From the NCBI GenBank assembly GCA_904419105.1, contig CAJFQR010000040.1:1-11761 (forward strand): a DNA stretch of 11,761 nucleotides, given 5' to 3'. Position numbers and translations under genes: made by a program. The notes beneath the pieces are model-generated. The model was not told the origin of the DNA, ran no database searches, and saw only the letters and a list, made by a program, of their open reading frames with translations. The stretch is from Candidatus Avimicrobium faecavium (GTDB lineage Bacteria; Bacillota; Clostridia; Oscillospirales; Ruminococcaceae). Shown one piece after another: positions 4,999-11,761 of this stretch (positions are counted from its first letter, which is position 1; each line of letters opens with the position of its first letter).

Positions 4999-6984
4999 GT
5001 GCGAAAACGACTGGCGCTTCTCTCCACCATCTTCGGGTCGATGTTCCTGCTGTGCGTGGCGGTCACCGGCGTTGCAGCGATGGTGGATACCCGGGCCATG
5101 GTGGTGTCCATCAGCGTGTTCCTGGTGGGCATGCTGGTGATCTTTGTCCAGTACCGCTATATCACCGCCGGGACCAACCGGTATCTCCACTCCCTCGGCG
5201 ACCAGGTCCATGCGCTGCAGACCGAGGCCTCGATCGACCACCCGCTGGCCCTGCTGGTGGTCAATGCAGGCGGGGAGATCGTCTGGTACAACAAAAAAGG
5301 GGAGGAGCTCCTCGGCGGCAGCGCCGAGCAGTTCTACGGGCGGATGGTCGCCGACTTCATCGGCAGTGTGGACTACCGCCAGCCCACCCCGGAAAAGGGC
5401 TTCCCGGTCAAGGTCGGCGGGCGGATGTACTCCCTCTATGCCAACGAATCCGCCGCCCGGGAGGGGGAGGAGACCCTCTATGCCCTCTACCTGGTGGACG
5501 ACAACGACCTCAAGCACTACACCGATCTCTACTTCAAAACCCGGCCGGCGGTGATGCGCATCATGGTGGACAACTACGATGAGCTCGCCCAGAGCGCCCG
5601 GGAGAGCGACCGCACCCAGGTGCTCTCGGAGATCGAATACCAGATTACCCAATTTGCCGAGAAATACGGCGGCATCATCAGCCAGGTGGAAAAGGACCGT
5701 TACAATGTGGTCTTTGAGGACAAGGATATGCAGCGCATCATCCAGAACCGCCTAGATCTGCTGGACACCGTCCGCAAGCTGGAGATCAGCGACCGTGTGC
5801 CCTGCACGCTGTCCATTGGCATCGGCCGGGAGGCGGACTCCATCGGCGAGGCGGACGAGATGGCCCGCCAGGCGCTGGAGATGGCCCAGGGCCGCGGCGG
5901 TGATCAGGCGGCGGTGCGCACCCAGAACGGCTACGACTTCTACGGCGGCCTCTCCAAGGGCGTGGAAAAGCGCACCAAGGTCAAGACCCGCATCGTTGCT
6001 CAGGCGCTCAGCGAGCTGATCCAGTCCAGCAAGAATGTGATCCTGATGGGCCATCGGTTCGCGGATATGGACGCCTTTGGTTCGGCGGTGGCGCTGCATA
6101 AGGCGGTGACCCAGATGGGGAAGCAGGCCTGGATTGCCATTGACCCGGAGAAGAATATGGTGGAGCTCCTCTATAAAAAGGTCCGGGACAACGGCTACCG
6201 GGATTACCTCAAGGCCCCGGCGGAGCTGATGGATGTGGTGGAGGACGGCACGCTGCTGATCGTCGTCGATACCCACTCCAAGACCATCATCGAGAGCCGG
6301 GAGCTCTACGAGAAGTGCAGGACGGTGGCGGTCATTGACCACCATCGCCGGCTGGTGGAGTATATCGACAACGCCACCATCTTCTACCATGAGCCCTATG
6401 CCTCCTCCGCCAGTGAGATGGTCACCGAGCTGGTGCAGTACTTCGGCGGCAACATCCGCCTGGGCCGCCTTGAGGCGGAAGCGCTGCTGGCCGGCATCAT
6501 GCTGGACACCAAGAACTTCGTCTCCAAAGCCGGTGTGCGCACCTTTGAGGCGGCGGCCTATCTGCGCCGCCTCGGGGCGGAGACCAGCGAGGTCAAGAAG
6601 TTCTTCAACACCTCGCTGGGGGAATACCAGCAGAAGGTCAAGCTGGTGGCCGGTGCCGAGCTCTACAGAGGCTGCGCCATCTCCAGCACCAACCAGACCA
6701 TGGACGACATCAACATCGTCGTCGCCCAGGCTGCGGACGAGCTGCTGAACATCAACGGCGTCAAGGCGTCCTTCGTCATGTACGAGGCGGGCAAGGGGGT
6801 CAACTTCTCGGCCCGCTCCTCCGGCGACATGAATGTCCAGATCGTCATGGAATCCCTCGGCGGCGGCGGGCACCTGACGATGGCCGGAGCCCAGCTGCAG
6901 GACTGCACGCTGGAGACCGCCCGGCAGAAGCTCTTCGACGCCATCGACGACTATTTGAGCAAAAACGCGAAACCGGCCAAGTGA
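4999..6984 (+). CDS. gdpP: Cyclic-di-AMP phosphodiesterase, GdpP type
   Basis: Membrane-bound enzyme that hydrolyses c-di-AMP to pApA and so tunes cell wall, potassium and stress physiology. The GTG start lies 9 bp after AAAGGA. The 661-residue length matches B. subtilis GdpP (about 659). Order: two membrane helices (about 5-28 and 33-52), a PAS-like domain (about 75-160), a degenerate GGDEF domain (about 170-320, with no GGDEF signature, the usual state in this family), then DHH/DHHA1. Catalytic motifs are MGHRFADMD (H352, D356, D358), VVDTH (D424), DHH (447-449), MLDTK (D503) and GGGGH (621-625). It is the first gene of the operon, 34 bp before rplI, as in the conserved gdpP-rplI-dnaB block of Firmicutes. 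The DHH active site looks intact. Confidence 0.95.
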   Translation: MRKRLALLSTIFGSMFLLCVAVTGVAAMVDTRAMVVSISVFLVGMLVIFVQYRYITAGTNRYLHSLGDQVHALQTEASIDHPLALLVVNAGGEIVWYNKKGEELLGGSAEQFYGRMVADFIGSVDYRQPTPEKGFPVKVGGRMYSLYANESAAREGEETLYALYLVDDNDLKHYTDLYFKTRPAVMRIMVDNYDELAQSARESDRTQVLSEIEYQITQFAEKYGGIISQVEKDRYNVVFEDKDMQRIIQNRLDLLDTVRKLEISDRVPCTLSIGIGREADSIGEADEMARQALEMAQGRGGDQAAVRTQNGYDFYGGLSKGVEKRTKVKTRIVAQALSELIQSSKNVILMGHRFADMDAFGSAVALHKAVTQMGKQAWIAIDPEKNMVELLYKKVRDNGYRDYLKAPAELMDVVEDGTLLIVVDTHSKTIIESRELYEKCRTVAVIDHHRRLVEYIDNATIFYHEPYASSASEMVTELVQYFGGNIRLGRLEAEALLAGIMLDTKNFVSKAGVRTFEAAAYLRRLGAETSEVKKFFNTSLGEYQQKVKLVAGAELYRGCAISSTNQTMDDINIVVAQAADELLNINGVKASFVMYEAGKGVNFSARSSGDMNVQIVMESLGGGGHLTMAGAQLQDCTLETARQKLFDAIDDYLSKNAKPAK

Positions 6985-7018
6985 CAGGCCGTATCTTTGT
7001 ACTACAGGAGGTAATACC

Positions 7019-7465
7019 ATGAAAGTCATTCTGCTTCAGGATGTAAAGGGCACAGGCAAAAAGGGCGATGTGGCGGAGGTCTCCGCCGGCTACGCCCAGA
7101 ACTTCCTCATCAAACGGGGTCTGGCCGTCGAGGCCACCAACCAGGCGATGAACGAGCTCAAGGGCCAGCAGGCCTCCAAGCAGCACAAGATCGACCTGGA
7201 GATGGCCGCTGCCCGGGAAAATGTGGCCAAGATGAAGGACCAGCGGGTGCGCATCAAGGCCAAGGCCGGCCAGGGCGGACGGCTGTTTGGTTCGGTTACC
7301 GCCAAGGAGATCGCTGAGCAGATCTCCAAGCAGTACGGCGTCACCATCGACAAGAGAAAGATCGAGCTGCCGCTGGAGATCAAGTCCTTCGGCACCTTCC
7401 GGGCCATCCTCAAGTTCTACACCGGCATCACCTGTGAGTGCATGGTGGAGGTCACCGAGGGCTGA
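7019..7465 (+). CDS. rplI: Large-subunit ribosomal protein L9
   Basis: 50S subunit protein that binds 23S rRNA near the L1 stalk base and helps reading-frame fidelity. The 148-residue length is the family norm. The N-terminal signature is clear (MKVILLQDVKGTGKKGDVAEV, then GYAQNFLIKRGLA, residues 1-42). It is followed by the long connecting helix (about 45-75) and the C-terminal domain with GRLFGSVTAKEIAE. The ATG follows a near-perfect AGGAGGT (7006-7012) by 6 bp, the strongest ribosome-binding site in the window, as expected for a ribosomal protein. It lies between gdpP (34 bp before) and dnaB (38 bp after). Confidence 0.98.
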   Translation: MKVILLQDVKGTGKKGDVAEVSAGYAQNFLIKRGLAVEATNQAMNELKGQQASKQHKIDLEMAAARENVAKMKDQRVRIKAKAGQGGRLFGSVTAKEIAEQISKQYGVTIDKRKIELPLEIKSFGTFRAILKFYTGITCECMVEVTEG

Positions 7466-7503
7466 GTCCGTTCCGGCAGCGATTGAGAGAGGGGGGATCA
7501 TCG

Positions 7504-8862
7504 ATGGATCGCAGCGCCGCACTGGAACCCACACTGGAAAATGACCTGCCATACAGCAAGGAGGCGGAGCAGTCGGTGCTCGGCGCCATCATCGCCGACT
7601 CCTCCTGTCTGGGAGAGGTCCTCGAGTACCTCAAACCCGAGAGCTTTTACAACAGTTACAACCGGGAGATCTTCTCGGTGCTGATGCGTATGTATCTCGC
7701 CTCGGAGAAGATCGATGTGGTCACCCTGCTGGACCGGGTGGCCGGCGAGGGGATCTTCCCCACCGAGAGCGACGCCAGAGTCTATCTGGTCAGCCTGGTG
7801 GAGATGGTGCCCACCACCGCCAATGTGGCGGACTATGCCCGCATCGTCCAGGAGAAGTACTACCTGCGCTCGCTGGTGGCCGCTTCCCAGAAGATCCTCA
7901 GCACCGTCCGGGAGGGCACCGGTGATGCCAAGAGCATCATGGACATGGCCGAGCAGGATATCTTCAACATCCGCAAGGGCCGGGAGACCGGGGGCCTCAC
8001 CAAGATCGACGAGATCATCATCGAGACCTATGACCGCCTCCAGAAGCTCTCCGGGGAGGACCGCAGCGAGTATATGGGGATCCCGTCGGGCTTCGGTGCG
8101 CTGGATACCATCCTCACCGGCCTCAACAAGTCGGATCTGATCCTGGTAGCGGCCCGCCCCGGTATGGGAAAGACCGCCTTTGCGCTGAACATCGCCGCCA
8201 ATGTGGCGGTGCGCGCCCAGAAAAAGGTGGCCATCTTCTCGCTGGAGATGAGCAAGGAACAGCTGGTCGGACGGATCCTCTCCTCCGAGGCGCTGATCCA
8301 GTCGGGAGCACTGCGCACCGGCAACCTCTCCCCGGAGGACTGGACCAAGCTGGCCATGACCGCCCAGATGCTCTCCAAGGCGGAGATGTACATCGACGAC
8401 ACCCCTTCCATCACGGTGGCGGACATCAAGGCCAAGCTCCGGCGGCTGCCGGATGTGGGGCTGGTGATCATCGACTATCTGCAGCTGATGACCTCCGGCC
8501 GCCGCTCATCGGAAAACCGTGTCCTCGAGGTGTCGGAGATCACCCGGAGCCTCAAGATCATGGCCAAGGAGCTCAATGTGCCGGTGATCACCCTGTCCCA
8601 GCTCTCCCGCGGCCCGGACTCCCGCACCGACCACCGGCCGATGCTCTCCGACCTGCGTGAGTCCGGCTCCATCGAGCAGGACGCGGACATCGTCCTCTTC
8701 CTCTACCGGGACGCCTACTACAACCGGGAGAGCGAGGAGCAGAACATCGCCGAGTGCATCGTCGCCAAAAACCGCCACGGTGAGACCGATTCGGTCAAAC
8801 TCGGCTGGGACGGCCAGTTCACCCGCTTTAAGGGATTGGAGCTCTTCCGCAATGAGGGATAA
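7504..8862 (+). CDS. dnaB: Replicative DNA helicase
   Basis: Hexameric 5'-3' helicase that unwinds DNA at the replication fork (the gene is named dnaC in B. subtilis). The 452-residue length matches the family. The N-terminal primase-interacting domain begins PYSKEAEQSVLGAI (16-29), and the RecA-like motor occupies about 180-445. Walker A is ARPGMGKT (217-224, K223), Walker B is LVIIDYLQLM (320-329, D324), and the later motif QLSRGPDSR and a DLRESGSIEQDAD segment are also present. The frame is open upstream to 7438, but the ATG at 7504 is preferred: it follows GAGAGAGGGGGG (7485-7496) by 7 bp, and the extra upstream residues would overlap rplI. No intein is seen. The last 11 bp overlap tilS. 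Confidence 0.98.
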   Translation: MDRSAALEPTLENDLPYSKEAEQSVLGAIIADSSCLGEVLEYLKPESFYNSYNREIFSVLMRMYLASEKIDVVTLLDRVAGEGIFPTESDARVYLVSLVEMVPTTANVADYARIVQEKYYLRSLVAASQKILSTVREGTGDAKSIMDMAEQDIFNIRKGRETGGLTKIDEIIIETYDRLQKLSGEDRSEYMGIPSGFGALDTILTGLNKSDLILVAARPGMGKTAFALNIAANVAVRAQKKVAIFSLEMSKEQLVGRILSSEALIQSGALRTGNLSPEDWTKLAMTAQMLSKAEMYIDDTPSITVADIKAKLRRLPDVGLVIIDYLQLMTSGRRSSENRVLEVSEITRSLKIMAKELNVPVITLSQLSRGPDSRTDHRPMLSDLRESGSIEQDADIVLFLYRDAYYNRESEEQNIAECIVAKNRHGETDSVKLGWDGQFTRFKGLELFRNEG

Positions 8863-10222
8863 GGCGTTTTCCACCATCGAGACCCATCGGATGTTCCGGC
8901 AGGGAGACCTGGTCTGTGCTGCTGTTTCCGGCGGCGCGGACTCGGTTGCCCTGCTGCATTTTTTGTATACCAACCGGCAGGCGCTGGGCATCACCCTCTC
9001 TGCCTGCCACCTCAACCACTGCCTGCGCGGGGCCGAAGCTGACCGGGACGAGGCCTTCGTCCGGGAGCTGTGCGCCGGCTGGGGCATTCCCCTCACCGTC
9101 GAGCGGGCGGAGATCGCCGCCCTGGCCCGGGAGCGCCGCCTTTCGGAGGAGACCGCCGGCCGGGAGGCCCGTTATGCGCTGTTTGAGCGGCTGCACCGGC
9201 AGACCGGCTGCAAGGTGGCTACCGCCCACACCCTCAGCGATAACATCGAGACGGTGCTCTTCTCGATGGTGCGGGGCACCGGGCTGCGGGGTATGTGCGG
9301 CATCGCCCCGGTGCGGGACTATCTCTGCCGGCCGCTGATCGGGATCACCCGCCAGGAAGTGGAGGACTACTGCCGGCAGCAGGGGCTGGACTATGTCACC
9401 GACTCCACCAACGCCGACCCCCATTACACCCGCAACCGGCTGCGGCTGGAGGTGGTGCCGCAGCTCTATGTCATCAACCCGGCGCTGCCGGAGGCCTTTT
9501 CCCGGCTGATCGAGGCGATGGAGGAGGGGTATGCCCTTGTCGGCGCCGAGACCGGCCGCTTTCTGGCGGAACACGGCACGGATGGCCGGGTGGACACCGC
9601 CGCCTTTCTGGCGGCGCCGGGGGCGGTCCAGCGGGAGGTGCTGGCACGGCTGGCCGGAAAATGGGGGGCAGGGCTCTCCGCCCGGCACACCGAACTCTGC
9701 CGGGAGCTGGCCGCCGGTTCCGGTGCAGTGGAGATCGGCGGCGGGATCCGCTTTTTGAGCCGGGGCGGACGGCTCTGGTTCGAACGGGAGCCGGTGCCCG
9801 CCCGATCCTGGGAGATCGGCACGTCGCTGGCGGAGCTCCGCCGGGGCCCGCTGCCCCTGCCGGACGGCCGGGTGCTGCACGCGGCCTTCTCGAGATGTGA
9901 ATATTTTGAGAAAATTGAAAAAGATTTTGATGGCTGCTTAAAAAACACATTGGATTGTGATAGAATATATGGTAAAATCGTTTTGCGCACCAGACGGGGC
10001 GGGGAGACCCTTCGCCCGCCGGGCCGCGGCGTCACCAAGACGCTCAAGGCTCTGCTGCAGGAGGCCGGCATCCCGCCGGCCGGCCGGGGCAGGCTGGTGC
10101 TGCTCACCGATGAGGCCGGTGTCCTCTGGGCCGAGGGATTTGGCTGTGACGAGCGCGCCGCTGCCCTTCCCGGGCAGGGAGGGGAAACTGTAACAATATG
10201 GATCGAGGAGAACCCACTATGA
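8852..10222 (+). CDS. tilS: tRNA(Ile)-lysidine synthase
   Basis: ATP-dependent enzyme that attaches lysine to C34 of tRNA-Ile(CAU), so that it reads AUA and is charged with isoleucine; normally essential. The PP-loop SGGADS lies at 26-31, followed by CHLNHCLRG, a helical middle, and the C-terminal TilS domain starting near LRTRRGGETLRPPGRG and ending with a GFGCDER motif. At 456 residues it is within the family range (430-470). The ATG at 8852 lies inside the end of dnaB; GGAG (8838-8841) is 10 bp before it, and homology starts at this Met, although the frame is open back to 8657. The stop overlaps the hpt start as ATGA. A conspicuously AT-rich stretch at about 9895-9985 encodes normal family sequence. 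Confidence 0.96.
   Translation: MRDKAFSTIETHRMFRQGDLVCAAVSGGADSVALLHFLYTNRQALGITLSACHLNHCLRGAEADRDEAFVRELCAGWGIPLTVERAEIAALARERRLSEETAGREARYALFERLHRQTGCKVATAHTLSDNIETVLFSMVRGTGLRGMCGIAPVRDYLCRPLIGITRQEVEDYCRQQGLDYVTDSTNADPHYTRNRLRLEVVPQLYVINPALPEAFSRLIEAMEEGYALVGAETGRFLAEHGTDGRVDTAAFLAAPGAVQREVLARLAGKWGAGLSARHTELCRELAAGSGAVEIGGGIRFLSRGGRLWFEREPVPARSWEIGTSLAELRRGPLPLPDGRVLHAAFSRCEYFEKIEKDFDGCLKNTLDCDRIYGKIVLRTRRGGETLRPPGRGVTKTLKALLQEAGIPPAGRGRLVLLTDEAGVLWAEGFGCDERAAALPGQGGETVTIWIEENPL
9938..9978 (+). promoter_or_regulatory. Candidate internal promoter(s) in tilS for hpt-ftsH
   Basis: Within the AT-rich island of tilS, TTAAAA (9938-9943) stands 17 bp before TAGAAT (9961-9966), which is preceded by TGA (extended -10). 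A second, overlapping candidate is TTGGAT (9950-9955) with 17 bp to TAAAAT (9973-9978). Starts near 9972 or 9985 would drive hpt and ftsH separately from the upstream operon promoter. The matches are seen; activity is inferred. Confidence 0.45.
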
Positions 10223-10770
10223 AAAATGTCATGGAGCAGGATATCAAAAAGGTGCTCATCTCCCGGGAGGAGATCGAGCGAAAGATCGACGAGGTCGCCG
10301 AGCAGATCTCACGGGATTACGCCGATAAGGACCTGCTGCTGGTGGGTATCCTAAAGGGGTCGGTGGTCTTTCTGGCCGACCTGATGCGCCGGCTTTCGAT
10401 CCACGCTCAGATCGACTTTATGTCGGTGTCCAGCTACGGCAGCGGCACCAAGAGCAGCGGCGTGGTCAAGATCATCAAGGACCTGGACAACAGCGTCGAG
10501 GGCCGGGATGTGCTGCTGGTGGAGGATATCCTCGACAGCGGCCTGACCCTGAGCTACCTGCGGGAGCTGCTGCGGGACCGGCATCCCAACAGCATCCGCA
10601 TCGTGACCCTTCTCAACAAGCCCGCCCGCCGCACCGCGGATATCCAGCCGGACTACTGCTGCTTTGATGTGCCGGACGAGTTTGTGGTGGGCTACGGCCT
10701 CGACTACGCCGAACGCTACCGCAACCTGCCGTATGTCGGCGTCCTCAAGGAAGAGGTCTACAAAAACTGA
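10219..10770 (+). CDS. hpt: Hypoxanthine(-guanine) phosphoribosyltransferase
   Basis: Transfers the phosphoribosyl group of PRPP to hypoxanthine or guanine, giving IMP or GMP (purine salvage, cytoplasm). The protein has 183 residues, the usual size. It carries GILKGS (43-48, the pyrophosphate-binding loop), SSYGSGTKSSG (the flexible lid) and the PRPP-binding signature VLLVEDILDSGLT (98-110, with E102, D103 and D106). The C-terminal FVVGYGLDYAERYRNLPYVG is typical of HprT. The start is taken as ATG 10219, sharing ATGA with the tilS stop (10220-10222) and lying 8 bp after GAGGAG (10205-10210). The in-frame ATG at 10198 lies upstream of that site, and one at 10231 lacks the right spacing. The tilS-hpt-ftsH order is the classic Firmicutes block. 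Confidence 0.97.
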   Translation: MKNVMEQDIKKVLISREEIERKIDEVAEQISRDYADKDLLLVGILKGSVVFLADLMRRLSIHAQIDFMSVSSYGSGTKSSGVVKIIKDLDNSVEGRDVLLVEDILDSGLTLSYLRELLRDRHPNSIRIVTLLNKPARRTADIQPDYCCFDVPDEFVVGYGLDYAERYRNLPYVGVLKEEVYKN

Positions 10771-10784
10771 TCCGAAGATTCCCC

Positions 10785-10816
10785 GGCCGTCTCCGCTCTG
10801 ACGGAACGGCCTGTTT
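10785..10816 (+). terminator. Terminator-like hairpin after hpt
   Basis: GGCCGT (10785-10790) pairs with ACGGCC (10806-10811), and inside it TCCG (10792-10795) pairs with CGGA (10802-10805), giving 10 bp with one bulged C and a 6-nt loop. The tail TGTTT is poor in Ts, so it is probably a partial terminator or a processing/stability element that lets some transcription pass into ftsH. Confidence 0.45.
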
Positions 10817-10821
10817 CGATA

Positions 10822-10838
10822 CACGGCGCCGGGCCGTG
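10822..10838 (+). promoter_or_regulatory. Second hairpin in the hpt-ftsH gap
   Basis: CACGGC (10822-10827) and GCCGTG (10833-10838) form a perfect 6-bp stem with a 5-nt loop and no T run. It is part of a compact structured leader before ftsH. I see no good promoter in this 110-bp gap. Confidence 0.35.
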
Positions 10839-10877
10839 CTCCTCCCGGCAAAATACCATGCCGAAATGGCAAAGGAG
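10839..10877 (+). promoter_or_regulatory. Possible ribosome-binding-site occlusion at ftsH
   Basis: The ftsH Shine-Dalgarno AGGAG (10873-10877) is complementary to CTCCT (10839-10843). Between them CGGCA (10846-10850) and TGCCG (10859-10863) also pair, so the whole could fold as one arm hiding the site. A competing small hairpin TGCC/GGCA (10859-10871) is possible. Function is inferred only from complementarity. Confidence 0.3.
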
Positions 10878-10880
10878 TGA

Positions 10881-11761
10881 ATGTATTTGTCAGTGAAAAA
10901 GCCCTCTTCCAGGGGACTGGCGGTCTACCTCGCGCTGCTCGCGGCGTTTTTGCTGATGGCGACGATGCTCTTCTCCCAGGGGCCGACCCAGTCGCTCATC
11001 AAGTATTCCGAGGTTCTCGGCTACTTTGAGAACGGGCAGGTCTCCGAGTTCGACCTCAACCTCGGCAGCGGTGAGATGCAGATGACCGTCGAGCTCAAAA
11101 ACCAGCGTACCACCGTCAACTACCGGGTACCCAATGTCAGTCTCTTCCTGGAGGACATCCGGGACGACATCGAATCCTACAACGGGGCCCACCCGGACGC
11201 CCACATGGTCTATGACCTGGAGCGTGCTCAGGAGATCCCGTGGTTTGTCTCGATGCTGCCCACGCTGATTCTCATCGGCTCGATGGGCATCTTCCTCTAT
11301 GTGATGATGCGCCAGACCCGGGGCAACGGCGGCATGGCCAACTTCTCCAAGGCCCGCACCCGCACCCCGCAGGACGGGCGGGTGGTGACCTTCGCCGATG
11401 TGGCCGGCGCCGACGAGGAGAAGGAGGAGCTGGTGGAGATCGTCGAGTTCCTCAAGAACCCCGCCAAATACAACGCCCTCGGCGCCCGGATCCCCAAGGG
11501 CGTGCTGCTGATGGGCCCTCCCGGCACCGGTAAGACGCTGCTGGCCCGGGCGGTGGCCGGTGAGGCCGGTGTGCCCTTCTACTCCATCTCCGGTTCCGAT
11601 TTCGTGGAGATGTTCGTCGGCGTCGGCGCGTCCCGTGTGCGGGATCTGTTCGCCGAGGCGAAGAAGACCGCCCCGAGCATCATCTTCATCGATGAGATCG
11701 ACGCCGTCGGCCGGCACAGAGGTGCAGGCCTCGGCGGCGGCCACGACGAGCGGGAGCAGAC
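10881..11761 (+). CDS. ftsH: ATP-dependent zinc metalloprotease FtsH (3'-truncated by window edge)
   Basis: Membrane-anchored AAA+ protease that degrades misfolded membrane proteins and regulators. Only the first 293 residues are present. They comprise membrane helix 1 (about 12-31), an extracytoplasmic domain (about 32-120), membrane helix 2 (about 121-143, from WFVSMLPTLILIG), and the AAA+ domain with Walker A GPPGTGKT (212-219) and Walker B IIFIDEID (D271, E272). The zinc-binding HExxH would lie beyond the edge. Start choice is uncertain. ATG 10881 is only 3 nt after GGAG (10874-10877). The in-frame TTG at 10887 has better spacing (9 nt), and GTG 10893 is also in frame. The frame is unbroken to the edge. 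It is the last visible gene of the operon, 110 bp after hpt. Confidence 0.95.
   Translation, partial: MYLSVKKPSSRGLAVYLALLAAFLLMATMLFSQGPTQSLIKYSEVLGYFENGQVSEFDLNLGSGEMQMTVELKNQRTTVNYRVPNVSLFLEDIRDDIESYNGAHPDAHMVYDLERAQEIPWFVSMLPTLILIGSMGIFLYVMMRQTRGNGGMANFSKARTRTPQDGRVVTFADVAGADEEKEELVEIVEFLKNPAKYNALGARIPKGVLLMGPPGTGKTLLARAVAGEAGVPFYSISGSDFVEMFVGVGASRVRDLFAEAKKTAPSIIFIDEIDAVGRHRGAGLGGGHDEREQ

Noticed and set aside
5752..7029. Minus-strand reading frame of 425 codons opposite gdpP
   Set aside because: It is the antisense mirror of the DHH/DHHA1 region with the same low-information composition, and no protein family is recognised.
7438..7503. Upstream extension of dnaB by 22 codons to an ATG inside rplI
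   Set aside because: The strong GAGAGAGGGGGG ribosome-binding site is placed for the ATG at 7504, and DnaB homology begins shortly after it. The extension has no ribosome-binding site and non-family sequence.
10890..11744. Minus-strand reading frame of 284 codons opposite ftsH
   Set aside because: It is antisense to a clear FtsH with TM segments and Walker motifs, and is a composition-driven mirror frame.

Overview
The window is a GC-rich stretch (about 60% or more by eye, not computed) of a low-copy housekeeping chromosome. Gene content and order point to a GC-rich member of the class Clostridia, probably an Oscillospirales/Ruminococcaceae-type gut bacterium: RNase J with the Firmicutes core, a c-di-AMP phosphodiesterase of the GdpP type, the gdpP-rplI-dnaB block and the tilS-hpt-ftsH block. 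This taxonomic reading is inference from gene family and synteny. I see no mobile element, CRISPR array, tRNA, rRNA or prophage.

Layout, left to right. (1) 1-1871, plus strand: pseudouridine catabolism. A PfkB-family pseudouridine kinase (psuK) is cut by the window's left edge. It is followed after 17 bp by pseudouridine-5'-phosphate glycosidase (psuG). (2) 1895-1923: a hairpin terminator shared with the convergent rnhA gene. (3) 1935-2381, minus strand: RNase HI with its own extended -10 promoter. (4) 2382-2767: a 386-bp divergent intergenic region. It holds the rnhA promoter, a near-consensus plus-strand promoter, a 16-bp stem-loop, two terminator-like hairpins and an A/T palindrome just before rnjA. 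It is the least explained part of the window. (5) 2768-4825: RNase J with a 136-residue basic, low-complexity N-terminal extension, ending in a terminator that overlaps its stop codon. (6) 4850-4904: an inverted repeat whose right arm is the -10 region of the gdpP promoter. (7) 4999 to the right edge: a tightly packed plus-strand operon gdpP - rplI - dnaB - tilS - hpt - ftsH. tilS overlaps dnaB by 11 bp, and tilS-hpt share an ATGA. ftsH is cut by the right edge.

How the genes fit together. psuK and psuG salvage pseudouridine to uracil and ribose-5-phosphate. RNase J and RNase HI process RNA and RNA:DNA hybrids. GdpP lowers c-di-AMP, L9 is a 50S ribosomal protein, and DnaB is the replicative helicase. 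TilS makes lysidine at the wobble position of tRNA-Ile(CAU), Hpt salvages purines, and FtsH is the membrane AAA+ protease.

The coding content is conserved housekeeping. I did not find a clearly new protein system. The observations most worth a second look are regulatory: the structured rnjA leader or possible small RNA, the dyad over the gdpP promoter, an AT-rich promoter island inside tilS, and a possible occluded ribosome-binding site at ftsH.
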